Assembly (NCBI GenBank): GCA_016703745.1
Contig: JADJBK010000006.1
Location: 868,001 to 932,000, forward strand
Direction of reading: 5' to 3'
Length of the DNA: 64,000 bases
Origin: Nitrosomonas sp.
Lineage (GTDB): Bacteria > Pseudomonadota > Gammaproteobacteria > Burkholderiales > Nitrosomonadaceae
The position numbers and the translations under genes are program-made. Of the stretch, positions 17,249-24,989 are shown one piece after another. The first letter of the stretch is position 1; each line of letters begins with the position of its first letter. The notes below the pieces were generated by a model that did no database searches, was not told the origin of the DNA, and worked only from the letters and a program-made list of their open reading frames with translations.

Positions 17249-17297
17249 TCTCTAAAAATTCAGAGTGTTAAGTAACGAAATATGGATTTTTAGAGAT
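17249..17297. repeat. Dispersed repeat copy 2, within a hairpin
   Basis: 17249-17272 is the reverse complement (one mismatch) of the 24-bp repeat at 4712-4735. A further inverted partial copy at 17285-17296 pairs with 17249-17260, giving an 12-bp AT-rich stem (TCTCTAAAAAT type) around a 24-nt loop. It lies in the divergent promoter region between the unknown membrane gene and the phosphodiesterase gene. Confidence 0.6.
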
Positions 17298-17409
17298 ACT
17301 CTCCAGTTTTATCCGGTCAGGGTTCTCTTAACCCGGGTATATGCCATATCGCATTTCTGCGCGATCAGGAATAGACTTCAGCCATATCAGATAATTATTA
17401 ATCGCCATT

Positions 17410-18168
17410 ATGACTGAGATCAAACCCGTTTTCATCGCCCATCGCGGTTACCCCGCATTGTATCCGGAAAATTCACTGGCAGGAATTGAGGCCGCGATCC
17501 ATGCGGGTGCGCGCTATATTGAAGTCGATATCCAGCTTAGCAATAGCTTGACTCCATTTTTGTGTCATGATGACCATCTACAACGATTGACCGGTCAGGA
17601 TATCAATTTGACAATGCTGAGTAATGCCGAAATTGAGAAGCTGGCGGTACCCTATCCGGCTTCATTGCCATTATCCGTGAACAAGGCTGAGCCTGTTTCA
17701 CGTCTGGCAGAATTCTGTTCATATCTGGCAAAACACCCCCAGGTTTTTGCATTTATTGAAATCAAAGCGGAAAGTGTGATTCGTTTTGGACTACGACCAA
17801 CTGTTACCGCTATTTTTGATGAGGTATATCCGGTTAGATCGCAATGCATCATGATTTCATTCGACCAGGAAGCACTGGCGTTAATCAAAAAAATGGGCAT
17901 GGCAACAATTGGCTGGGTAATCGAGCAACGTGACGAAGTAACCAGGGACATTGCATCGCGCCTGTCTCCAGATTTTCTTTTTTGTGATACCACCGATCTG
18001 GCCGTAACCATCGGGGAAATGTGGTTGGGACCATGGCAATGGATTATCTATAGTGTCAATGATCCAACGAAGGCTGTCCAGTTTGCCCAAGCAGGTTTCT
18101 CGCTCATTGAAACCGACGATATCGGTGCCATGCTGGGCAAGACACCCCTCCACACCAGTCAAGCATGA
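17410..18168 (+). CDS. ugpQ: Glycerophosphodiester phosphodiesterase
   Basis: A 252-aa GDPD TIM-barrel enzyme that hydrolyses glycerophosphodiesters from phospholipid turnover to glycerol-3-phosphate and an alcohol. The catalytic motif is clear: AHRGYPALYPENSLAGIEAA (about residues 10-29), then IEVDIQLS and LCHDDHLQRLTG with the metal-binding Glu/Asp and the second His, and FIEIKAE. No signal peptide, so cytosolic. Its stop overlaps the next start (ATGA), the gene for an enzyme that oxidises glycerol-3-phosphate, which fits a glycerol-phosphate recycling unit. Confidence 0.93.
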   Translation: MTEIKPVFIAHRGYPALYPENSLAGIEAAIHAGARYIEVDIQLSNSLTPFLCHDDHLQRLTGQDINLTMLSNAEIEKLAVPYPASLPLSVNKAEPVSRLAEFCSYLAKHPQVFAFIEIKAESVIRFGLRPTVTAIFDEVYPVRSQCIMISFDQEALALIKKMGMATIGWVIEQRDEVTRDIASRLSPDFLFCDTTDLAVTIGEMWLGPWQWIIYSVNDPTKAVQFAQAGFSLIETDDIGAMLGKTPLHTSQA

Positions 18169-19343
18169 ATCCGCATTACGATGTAGTCATCGTCGGTGGT
18201 GGCATTCAAGGGGTTACGGTTACACAGGCCGCCGCCGCGCAGGGATACCGCGTTCTGCTTCTGGAAAAAACTGCGCTGGCAGCAGGTACTTCCAGCCGTT
18301 CGAGTAAATTGGTGCATGGTGGACTACGTTATCTTGAAAGCGGTCAATTCGGGCTAGTTGCCGAAAGTCTCAAGGAACGCGCTGATCTGTTGCGTCTGGC
18401 GCCCTCACTCGTCAAGCTGACGCCATTTTACATTCCGTTATATCGCCATACTACTCGTAGCCCATGGAGGTTGCGCCTCGGCTTGAGTCTTTATGCCCTG
18501 CTTGCACGATTCCGTACTGGCTCCAGCTTTCATTCCGTTCCCCGCAGACAATGGGATACGCTCGATGGCCTGTCTACCAGCGGTTTACAGCATGTTTTCC
18601 AGTATTGGGATGCGCAAACCGATGATCAGGCACTGACACAGGCCATTATGCATTCCGCGCAGTCACTGGGCGCTACGCTTATTTTTCCGGCAGAATTCAG
18701 GCAGGCAGCCATTATCGATAATCAATGTAACATTGAATTCAGACAGAACGGGCAAACTCACACCTGTAGTGCAAACGTATTGATCAATGCTGCCGGCCCC
18801 TGGGTCGAAAAGGTTGCAGAACGAATCTCACCACGACCTACACCTTTTCCGGTCGAACTGGTACAAGGCACGCATCTGGTGCTGGATGGTGAATTAAGAC
18901 AGGGCTGCTACTATCTGGAATCTCCCCAGGATCAGCGCGCGATCTTTGCATTACCATGGAAAGGCCGTATTCTGCTGGGCACTACCGAAACCACCTATCA
19001 CGGCGCACCGGAAAACGTTGTGCCACTGGCAATAGAAGAACGTTATTTGCTGGACTGTTTTCAGCACTACTTTCCAGACCACCGCATATCGGTCTTGTCT
19101 CGTTTTGCCGGTCTGCGTGTTCTGCCAGCTGAGAACAGTGCAATTTTCCAGCGCTCACGCGAAATTTATCTGCAGTGTGACCGGCAGCTCAAGCCACGCG
19201 TCATTGGTATCTACGGTGGAAAACTAACAACTAGTCGCGCCACCGCGCAGAAAGTCGTGCGCCTGATCAAACCATCGTTGCCAGTACGATCTGCCAAAGC
19301 AGATGTATCACGTTTACCTATCTTACCTATCGATCTTCCCTAA
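18165..19343 (+). CDS. glpD: FAD-dependent glycerol-3-phosphate dehydrogenase (short form)
   Basis: Oxidises sn-glycerol-3-phosphate to dihydroxyacetone phosphate, passing electrons to the membrane quinone pool. The FAD-binding Rossmann motif VVIVGGGIQGVTVTQAA opens the protein, followed by SSRSSKLVHGGLRYLESGQF (about residues 44-63), the GlpD signature. The catalytic-side segment GTHLVLDG and GIYGGKLTT near residue 350 also match. At 392 aa it lacks most of the usual roughly 120-aa C-terminal DAO_C domain of 500-aa GlpD. The tail ends cleanly without frameshift signs, so it looks like a natural short form. Confidence 0.87.
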   Translation: MNPHYDVVIVGGGIQGVTVTQAAAAQGYRVLLLEKTALAAGTSSRSSKLVHGGLRYLESGQFGLVAESLKERADLLRLAPSLVKLTPFYIPLYRHTTRSPWRLRLGLSLYALLARFRTGSSFHSVPRRQWDTLDGLSTSGLQHVFQYWDAQTDDQALTQAIMHSAQSLGATLIFPAEFRQAAIIDNQCNIEFRQNGQTHTCSANVLINAAGPWVEKVAERISPRPTPFPVELVQGTHLVLDGELRQGCYYLESPQDQRAIFALPWKGRILLGTTETTYHGAPENVVPLAIEERYLLDCFQHYFPDHRISVLSRFAGLRVLPAENSAIFQRSREIYLQCDRQLKPRVIGIYGGKLTTSRATAQKVVRLIKPSLPVRSAKADVSRLPILPIDLP

Positions 19344-19356
19344 CCAGAGGTATGCC

Positions 19357-20238
19357 ATGAAAATCAAGATCGACACCAGCCCGTTTCTGGTTAACCCAAA
19401 CAGTGAAATTGATCTATCGCAATGGTCAACTGAAGTGTCGCCTTTCTATAAGTCTAAGGAAGACTACCTGACACTGCTGGAAGAATCACGTCAGGAAATT
19501 GGCGCATTGCAGGAAGTGCTGTATGCACATGATCGTTATGCAGTACTACTGATTTTTCAGGGAATGGATTCCGCCGGCAAAGGTGGCGCGATTAAACATG
19601 TTATGTCTGGAATCAACCCACAGGGCTGCCAGGTTTTCAGTTTTCTTGCTCCCGGCCCCGAGGCACTGGAGCACGATTTTCTGTGGCGTACCAGCAAATC
19701 GTTACCAGAACGTGGCCGTATCGGTATTTTTGATCGTTCCTATTACGAAGAAGTTGTCGTGGTACGCATCCAGCCCCATCTTCTCGAACAACAACGTATT
19801 CCAGCTGAATTTGTTGATCCCGAACACATCTGGCAGGAGCGCTTCAGCGATATTGTCAATCTGGAAAACTATCTGCATCGTAATGGCACGCGTATCATCA
19901 AGTTTTTCCTGCATCTGTCAAAAAAAGAGCAGCGCAAACGTCTGATTGCTCGTATCGATGATCCCACCAAAAACTGGAAGATCAGCAATGCCGACATCGA
20001 AGCGCGCCGCAAATGGCATGATTACCAGCACGCTTATGAGAAATGTATCGGCGCAACCAGTAGTGCTACTGCTCCCTGGTTTATCATACCGGCAGACGAC
20101 AAACGCAATACGCGCCTGATCGTATCCTCCATTCTGCTCGAAACCCTGCAAAGCCTGAAGATGAACTATCCACAGTCATCCGACATTCATCGCACTGAAC
20201 TGGCACGCATGCAAACCTATTTGGAAAGTGACGAATAA
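19357..20238 (+). CDS. ppk2: Polyphosphate kinase 2 family protein
   Basis: Transfers phosphate between polyphosphate and nucleotides (usually polyP-driven formation of NDP or NTP). The 293-aa protein has the PPK2 Walker A FQGMDSAGKGGAIKHVM (about residues 68-84), Walker B GRIGIFDRSYYEEVVVVR and the lid region with FLHLSKKEQRKRL. I take the ATG at 19357 with CAGAGG seven bases upstream; a longer frame starts inside glpD. It follows glpD by 13 bp and probably shares its transcript, tying glycerol-phosphate use to phosphate storage (inference). The subclass (AMP or ADP preference) is not decided. Confidence 0.9.
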   Translation: MKIKIDTSPFLVNPNSEIDLSQWSTEVSPFYKSKEDYLTLLEESRQEIGALQEVLYAHDRYAVLLIFQGMDSAGKGGAIKHVMSGINPQGCQVFSFLAPGPEALEHDFLWRTSKSLPERGRIGIFDRSYYEEVVVVRIQPHLLEQQRIPAEFVDPEHIWQERFSDIVNLENYLHRNGTRIIKFFLHLSKKEQRKRLIARIDDPTKNWKISNADIEARRKWHDYQHAYEKCIGATSSATAPWFIIPADDKRNTRLIVSSILLETLQSLKMNYPQSSDIHRTELARMQTYLESDE

Positions 20239-20495
20239 TCGGATTAACCGAGTACTACGATAACGCGGCTTATCTGTTCACCACCTGTTATAGAAGTTTT
20301 CAATATATTTGACACTCTCCCGAATAGCTTGTTGCCATATCTTGAATCGTCTCTGGTACACCAGCATAGTTTTAAGTAGTGTCTACTCGAAATATAGATA
20401 CAAAGTTTCCAAACTTTATGCAAAGTTTGAGAAAATGGGGCCGATTACTCTGGATTCCGGTAAATTCCGTACCGCACAGATCAACAGGCGACTCT
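20239..20495. other. Intergenic region between ppk2 and the HAD-UbiA gene
   Basis: AT-rich spacer of 257 bp with no convincing gene. The local direct repeat of CAAAGTTT (around 20401-20430) is the only visible structure; I see no clear terminator for ppk2 and no confident promoter for the next gene. Confidence 0.5.
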
Positions 20496-20758
20496 ATGGC
20501 CGAAGAATTCTCTTTCCCAAATAAAAACACACCCATCACTACGATGAATCACACAACGAACGATCATTTATTACCGATCGTTGTTGATCTGGATGGAACG
20601 CTCACGCCAACCGATACATTAGCCGAATCGCTAATCAGTACCATTCAGCGATATCCCGGTAGTTTGTTTTTCCTTCCCATCTGGTTAATAAAAGGGAAAG
20701 CTTATTTCAAGGAAAAAATTGCTGCACATGCAGAAATTGCAACGCAACTCTTACCCTA
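20496..20758 (+). pseudogene. HAD-UbiA fusion gene, 5' fragment (interrupted by IS3 element)
   Basis: Encodes the start of a haloacid-dehalogenase-type phosphatase domain: IVVDLDGTLTPTDTLAESL, with the catalytic Asp pair in DLDGT. The frame runs into the insertion sequence at 20759 and stops at 20825. Start chosen at ATG 20496, with AGG 7 bases upstream; ATG 20544 is an alternative. Joining 20496-20758 to 22075-23317 (dropping one CTA target copy) gives one 1506-bp frame of 501 codons plus stop. The junction then reads LLPYHESFLVYLRKEK, continuing into the rest of the phosphatase domain. Confidence 0.9.
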
Positions 20759-20792
20759 TGAATCGCCCCGGGTTCTGTGGAGGCTATTTGGT

Positions 20793-21641
20793 TTAAGTAA
20801 CACTGGCAGAATCCGAGTTGACTAACTGCCGATAGTATTGTGCCTCAGCTTCTGCTGGAGGTATATAGCCGATAGGTCCCAGCAAACGCTGATGATTGAA
20901 CCAGAACACCCAGTTCAACGTTGCCAATTCAACGGATTCCCTGTTTTTCCAAGGCCCTTGCTTATGAATCAATTCAGTCTTGTAAAGCCCGTTGATCGTT
21001 TCGGCCAGTGCGTTGTCGTAGCTATCTCCTTTACTGCCAACCGACGGCTCTATTCCAGCCTCGGCAAGTCGCTCCGTATAACGGATAGAGACATACTGGG
21101 AGCCCTTGTCGCTGTGGTGAATCAAAGCACCCAGCTCCGGTTGCCGGGCGTATAACGCCTGCTCCAGCGCATCCAGCACGAAGTCTGTGTGCATGCTGGA
21201 ACTGACCCGCCAACCCACGATGCACCGGGCAAACACGTCGATGACGAACGCGACATACAGCCAGCCCTGCCAGGTGGAAACATAGGTGAAATCCGACACC
21301 CACAACTGGTTTGGGCGATCTGCCTTGAATTGCCGGTTGACCCTGTCCAGTGGGCACGGCAGCGCCTTGTCTGAAACCGTCGTGCGGACAATCTTGCCGC
21401 GCCGTACACCTTCCAGCCCCAACCGTTTCATCAGCCGCTCAACAGTGCAACGAGCTACCTGTATTCCTTCGCGCTTAAGTTGTCGCCATACCTTGTCGGC
21501 ACCATAAACCTGCAGATTGGCCTGCCAGATTCGTTGTATCTGCGGCATCAGATCGTCATCGCGAATAGCTCGGGCACAGCGCAATGCCGGATTACGCAGT
21601 TCGACAACGTGACGTCGATATCCCGATGGAGCGACCTGCAA
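20793..21641 (-). CDS. IS3-family transposase OrfB (DDE integrase)
   Basis: Catalytic part of the transposase, made by -1 ribosomal frameshifting as an OrfAB fusion. The rve integrase core shows the DDE residues: Asp in LWVSDFTYVSTWQGWLYVAF, Asp in IHHSDKGSQYVS and Glu in YDNALAETINGLYKTELI, with the 35-residue spacing of the family. The HTH_21 region (YGADKVWRQLKREG) precedes it. The -1 frame is open further upstream, back to the T7 run at 21734-21740 of the orfA end, so the fused product is longer than the stand-alone frame; no true start codon is needed here. Confidence 0.94.
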   Translation of the reverse strand: MQVAPSGYRRHVVELRNPALRCARAIRDDDLMPQIQRIWQANLQVYGADKVWRQLKREGIQVARCTVERLMKRLGLEGVRRGKIVRTTVSDKALPCPLDRVNRQFKADRPNQLWVSDFTYVSTWQGWLYVAFVIDVFARCIVGWRVSSSMHTDFVLDALEQALYARQPELGALIHHSDKGSQYVSIRYTERLAEAGIEPSVGSKGDSYDNALAETINGLYKTELIHKQGPWKNRESVELATLNWVFWFNHQRLLGPIGYIPPAEAEAQYYRQLVNSDSASVT

Positions 21642-21697
21642 TACCTTGCAGATCGGCTCGACTCCGTGGGTGTCGCGATGCCGGTCAATGAACGATC

Positions 21698-22021
21698 TTA
21701 GGATTTGAGTTTGCGGTCGAGCTCCGCCTGGGCAAAAAAAGCACTGGCCAGTTTCAGTATCTCATTGGCGCGACGTAATTCCTTGACTTCACGCTCCAGT
21801 GCTTTGATGCGCTCGCGTTCTTCACTGGTGACGCCATCTCGCAAGCCTGTGTCGATCTCGTGCTTCTTTACCCAATCATGCAATGTCGGTGGTGCGCAGC
21901 CAATCTTTGGCGCTATCGATTCTATCGTCGCCCACAGCGAAGGGTACTCACTGCGATGCTCTTGCACCAGACGGACTGCGCGTGCTTTTACTTCAGGGGA
22001 ATATTTGTTTAATTTGTTCAT
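21698..22021 (-). CDS. IS3-family transposase OrfA (HTH protein)
   Basis: DNA-binding first subunit, 107 aa. It begins with the transposase HTH pattern YSPEVKARAVRLVQEH and has IGCAPPTLHDWVKKHE (recognition helix), then a leucine-zipper-like coiled coil (RIKALEREVKELRRANEIL) and the family tail LASAFFAQAELDRK. In the mRNA a U7 run within codons GCT TTT TTT GCC near the end (21734-21740) could be the slippery site for the -1 shift into OrfB. Frames differ by exactly -1, as expected. Confidence 0.94.
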   Translation of the reverse strand: MNKLNKYSPEVKARAVRLVQEHRSEYPSLWATIESIAPKIGCAPPTLHDWVKKHEIDTGLRDGVTSEERERIKALEREVKELRRANEILKLASAFFAQAELDRKLKS

Positions 22022-22071
22022 GGCTCCATTCTCTCAAGATTTGGAGCCTCCTCAAAACCCGGGGCGATTCA

Positions 22072-23317
22072 CTACCACGAATCATTTTTAGTTTATTTAC
22101 GGAAAGAAAAAGAGAAAGGGCGCAGTATTATTCTCGCTACAGCTGCGCACAAATCTATTGCACGAAGCGTTGCAACTCACTTGGATTTATTTGATGATGT
22201 CATAGCCAGTGACGCAGAGCATAACCTGAAAGGAGAAACGAAGCTGGCAGCAATTCGGCAACAGGTAGCGGGAGAATTTGTTTACGCGGGAGATAGTCGC
22301 GCAGATATTCCTATTTGGAAAGCTGCAAAAAGAGCGATCCTGGTTGGTGCTTCGGCAGGCGTAACCCAATCGGTATACAAAAGTGTTCCAATCGAAAAAG
22401 AATTCATAAGAGAGAAAATAACCACAGTTGACTGGTTGCGTGCTCTACGTGTTCACCAATGGTTGAAGAATGTGCTGCTGTTCGTTCCGATGTTGACCGC
22501 TTTTTCATTTACCGATTTAAATAAGCTGGTCGTCATGATTGTTGCCTTTTTATCTTTTTCCCTTGCAGCATCTGCAACGTATCTAGTGAATGACCTGTGG
22601 GATCTGGAAAATGATCGCGCGCATCCTCGTAAACGATTACGGCCTTTTGCCAATGCTAAAATTCCAATCCTGTATGGGCTTGCCGTGGCTGGAGCAATGC
22701 TGTTATTCGCATTGCTTATGGCATTCACCGTTTCTTTCAATTTTTTACTTATGTTACTTTTGTATCTGGTACTAACCAGCGCTTACAGCTGGGTACTAAA
22801 ACAATATGTTTTGATTGATGTCTTGATGCTCTCCCTGCTCTACACTCTACGTATTCTGGCTGGTGCCGTTGCGATTGGCATAATTACTAGTTCCTGGCTT
22901 CTGGCTTTTTCAGTTTTCATATTTTTTAGTTTGGCGTTGGTAAAACGTTGTGCTGAGCTAGTATCCTTGGAACAAGGTGAAGTAAAAGCAACACGTGGTC
23001 GTGATTACCGAGTCTCAGATTTGGTAGTGTTGTGGCCGCTAGGAGTGGGAGCCGCACTTTCAGCAGTAGTGGTTTTTGGATTGTTTATCAGCACTCCTGA
23101 TACTCAGATTCGTTATGCAACACCGGGGTTTTTATGGTTTGTTGCATTTGGCTTGATTTACTGGCTTGCTCGTTTATGGATCAAGACCGCGCGAGGTGAA
23201 ATGCATGATGACCCCATTATTTACGCAATGAAAGACAGAGGCAGTCAAGTCACTATTTTTGCAATGATTGCTACTGTTTTAGTTGCACACTTTTTATCAC
23301 TAGGTGGTGTGTTATGA
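22072..23317 (+). pseudogene. HAD-UbiA fusion gene, 3' fragment with complete UbiA domain
   Basis: Starts with the second target copy. First comes the rest of the HAD phosphatase (KGRSIILATAAHKSIARSV, then VYAGDSRADIPIWK with the metal-binding Asp). From about 22425 a full UbiA prenyltransferase domain with 8-9 membrane helices follows, including RVHQWLKNVLLFVP and the Asp-rich motif YLVNDLWDLENDRAHPRKRL with the KRxRP element of decaprenyl-phosphate phosphoribosyl transferases. A shorter product from ATG 22181 would keep the entire UbiA part, so partial function may survive. It overlaps the next gene by 4 bp (ATGA). Confidence 0.88.
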
Positions 23318-23679
23318 GCACGCCTGTTATTGCCATCTTGAGCATTGCGCTCTCAGTTGTCGCACAATTTTGCTTAAAAGCGGGGATGTCCGATAACGAG
23401 ACAAAAGAAGCTCTGATTCAGCCATTAACATTCCACACTGCCTTGACTGTGCTTCTTAATAAATATGTACTTGGTGGTTTTCTGCTATACGGGCTTGGAG
23501 CGATTATTTGGCTTGAAGTATTGTCGAAGTGGGATGTCAGCAAGGCTTATCCTCTTGTAGGGTTAGGGTTTGTTTTTACTGTAAGTATCGGATTCCTTAT
23601 TGGAGAGCAAGTCACTGCTTTGAGGGTAACAGGTGTTGTACTGATTTGCGTAGGTGTTTTTATAGTAGCTCGAAGCTAA
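23314..23679 (+). CDS. Small multidrug-resistance-like (SMR/EamA) membrane protein
   Basis: A 121-aa protein with four hydrophobic helices (about residues 5-22, 48-66, 75-93, 100-118), the size and layout of SMR-type transporters. PLVGLGFVFTVSIGFLIGEQV is typical of the third to fourth helix region in EmrE/ArnE-like proteins. The usual drug-binding Glu of EmrE in helix 1 is absent, which favours the ArnE/lipid-flippase-like subgroup. It is translationally coupled to the genes on both sides (ATGA before, TAATG after). In that setting a role in flipping a polyprenyl-phosphate sugar is a reasonable inference. Confidence 0.75.
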   Translation: MSTPVIAILSIALSVVAQFCLKAGMSDNETKEALIQPLTFHTALTVLLNKYVLGGFLLYGLGAIIWLEVLSKWDVSKAYPLVGLGFVFTVSIGFLIGEQVTALRVTGVVLICVGVFIVARS

Positions 23680-24980
23680 TGCTGGTGCCCATGAGAAAGC
23701 ACGACTCTCTAATAGACAAGGATAATTTAAAAATGCATTTGATAGCAAATGAAAAAATTACTTTATTTTTTATCTTATTGCTAGCTACAACAATAAAATT
23801 ATCCGTGGTTATGATACTGAATATCGAACCAGGATCAGATTTTGCTTCCTATATGCACATGGCGACAACCATGCTGAGTACTGGGCATATGGATGATGGT
23901 ATGGGTAACGTTGCGTATTACAGCTCCGGATATCCACTGTTTTTAGTTCCATTTTTTGCATTATTCGGCTCTACTGCCGAGGTGGCTCAGTTTGTGAATG
24001 TAGCTTTAGGCGTTACTAGTGTTTTATTGGTATATCTGTGCTCAAAATACATTTTACCCAACTGGAAATGGGCAGCGGTTTCAGCATTTATTTGGGCCAC
24101 ATACCCACCCGCAGTACTTTACACGGAATATGTCGCAAAAGAAAATTTGATGGTTACACTTCTTTTACTTCAAACTTTGCTATTGCTTCGTTACCCTTCC
24201 TCACAAAATAAGACCTTCCTGGCTGTAATATTGGGCACGGTATATGGCATAGGTCTGCTTGTTGGGCCTGCAATTATTTTGACAGGACTATTAATAGGAT
24301 TAGTTGTCACCGAATTCAATGTCAGAAAACCTATTTTATCCAATTTGAGCTGGAACAAGGTACTTGCTTGTGGGTTTGGATGCCTGATTATTCTGTCGCC
24401 ATGGCTAGCCTATACAAACTCAAAGCTGGGAAAGCCTATTCTTAATACTAATGGAGGGTTTAATCTTTACTTAGGCAACAATGCCAATTCCACTGTACAT
24501 TTTATTGGAATTCAAGATACACCAATTGGTCCGGAGTGGCATGCCCTGCGTGAGGAAAAAGGAGAAGTTGAATCCATGTTGTTTCTTAAAAACATGGCAA
24601 TTGATTATATACTTGAAAATCCCATAAAGACATTATGGCTTTCCGTCAACAAAATTACTTACTTCTGGTACCCTCCGATACATGAAGGCAGAGATGGCAA
24701 TCAATCAAAAATAGAAAACATAGTACGCTCCATCTGGCTTTTTTATTATATTTTGGTCATAACAGCAGCACTGCTTCCTTTCTTGTTCATCAGAAAACTG
24801 ACACGAATACATCTAATTTTATATGCAACGGTTCTTTTATATTGTCTTATCCACGCTGCAGCCTATGTAATATTCCGATATCGAATTCCCATTATGCCCT
24901 TTATGTGCATATTAGCAGTCAGCGGCATATCTTTTGTTCAAACATGGTGGAGTAGCAAAAAGCAATCGATTAGTAAGTGA
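23679..24980 (+). CDS. GT-C (PMT/ArnT-like) membrane glycosyltransferase
   Basis: A 433-aa membrane protein of the glycosyltransferase-39/PMT_2 type, with about 9-10 hydrophobic segments. The first extracytoplasmic loop has the acidic motif EPGSDFASYMHMA with the DF..Y pattern, and SSGYPLFLVPFFALFG follows, as in ArnT-like enzymes that take sugars from polyprenyl-phosphate donors. I chose the ATG in TAATG overlapping the upstream stop. ATG 23733, behind an AAGGA, is an alternative and starts nearer the first helix. It converges with purA, 9 bp apart. The acceptor is unknown. Base composition is more AT-rich than neighbours, which may point to transfer. Confidence 0.75.
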   Translation: MLVPMRKHDSLIDKDNLKMHLIANEKITLFFILLLATTIKLSVVMILNIEPGSDFASYMHMATTMLSTGHMDDGMGNVAYYSSGYPLFLVPFFALFGSTAEVAQFVNVALGVTSVLLVYLCSKYILPNWKWAAVSAFIWATYPPAVLYTEYVAKENLMVTLLLLQTLLLLRYPSSQNKTFLAVILGTVYGIGLLVGPAIILTGLLIGLVVTEFNVRKPILSNLSWNKVLACGFGCLIILSPWLAYTNSKLGKPILNTNGGFNLYLGNNANSTVHFIGIQDTPIGPEWHALREEKGEVESMLFLKNMAIDYILENPIKTLWLSVNKITYFWYPPIHEGRDGNQSKIENIVRSIWLFYYILVITAALLPFLFIRKLTRIHLILYATVLLYCLIHAAAYVIFRYRIPIMPFMCILAVSGISFVQTWWSSKKQSISK

Positions 24981-24989
24981 AGTAGAATC

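Larger units (their letters stand above)
20759..22071 (-). mobile_element. Complete IS3-family insertion sequence, 1313 bp
   Basis: The ends are terminal inverted repeats beginning TGAATCGCCCCGGGTT; over the first 27 bases they match at 25 positions. The target site CTA is duplicated at 20756-20758 and 22072-22074, the 3-bp size usual for IS3-family elements. It carries two overlapping reading frames on the minus strand (orfA, orfB) in the standard arrangement, with no stops or deletions seen, so it looks intact and recently inserted. Excision with one CTA copy restores the host gene exactly. Confidence 0.96.

Noticed and set aside
20280..20360. Minus-strand stretch reading like an IS3 OrfB tail (KYIENFYNRW)
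   Set aside because: Only about ten residues fit and no inverted-repeat end is nearby; too short to call a second IS remnant.
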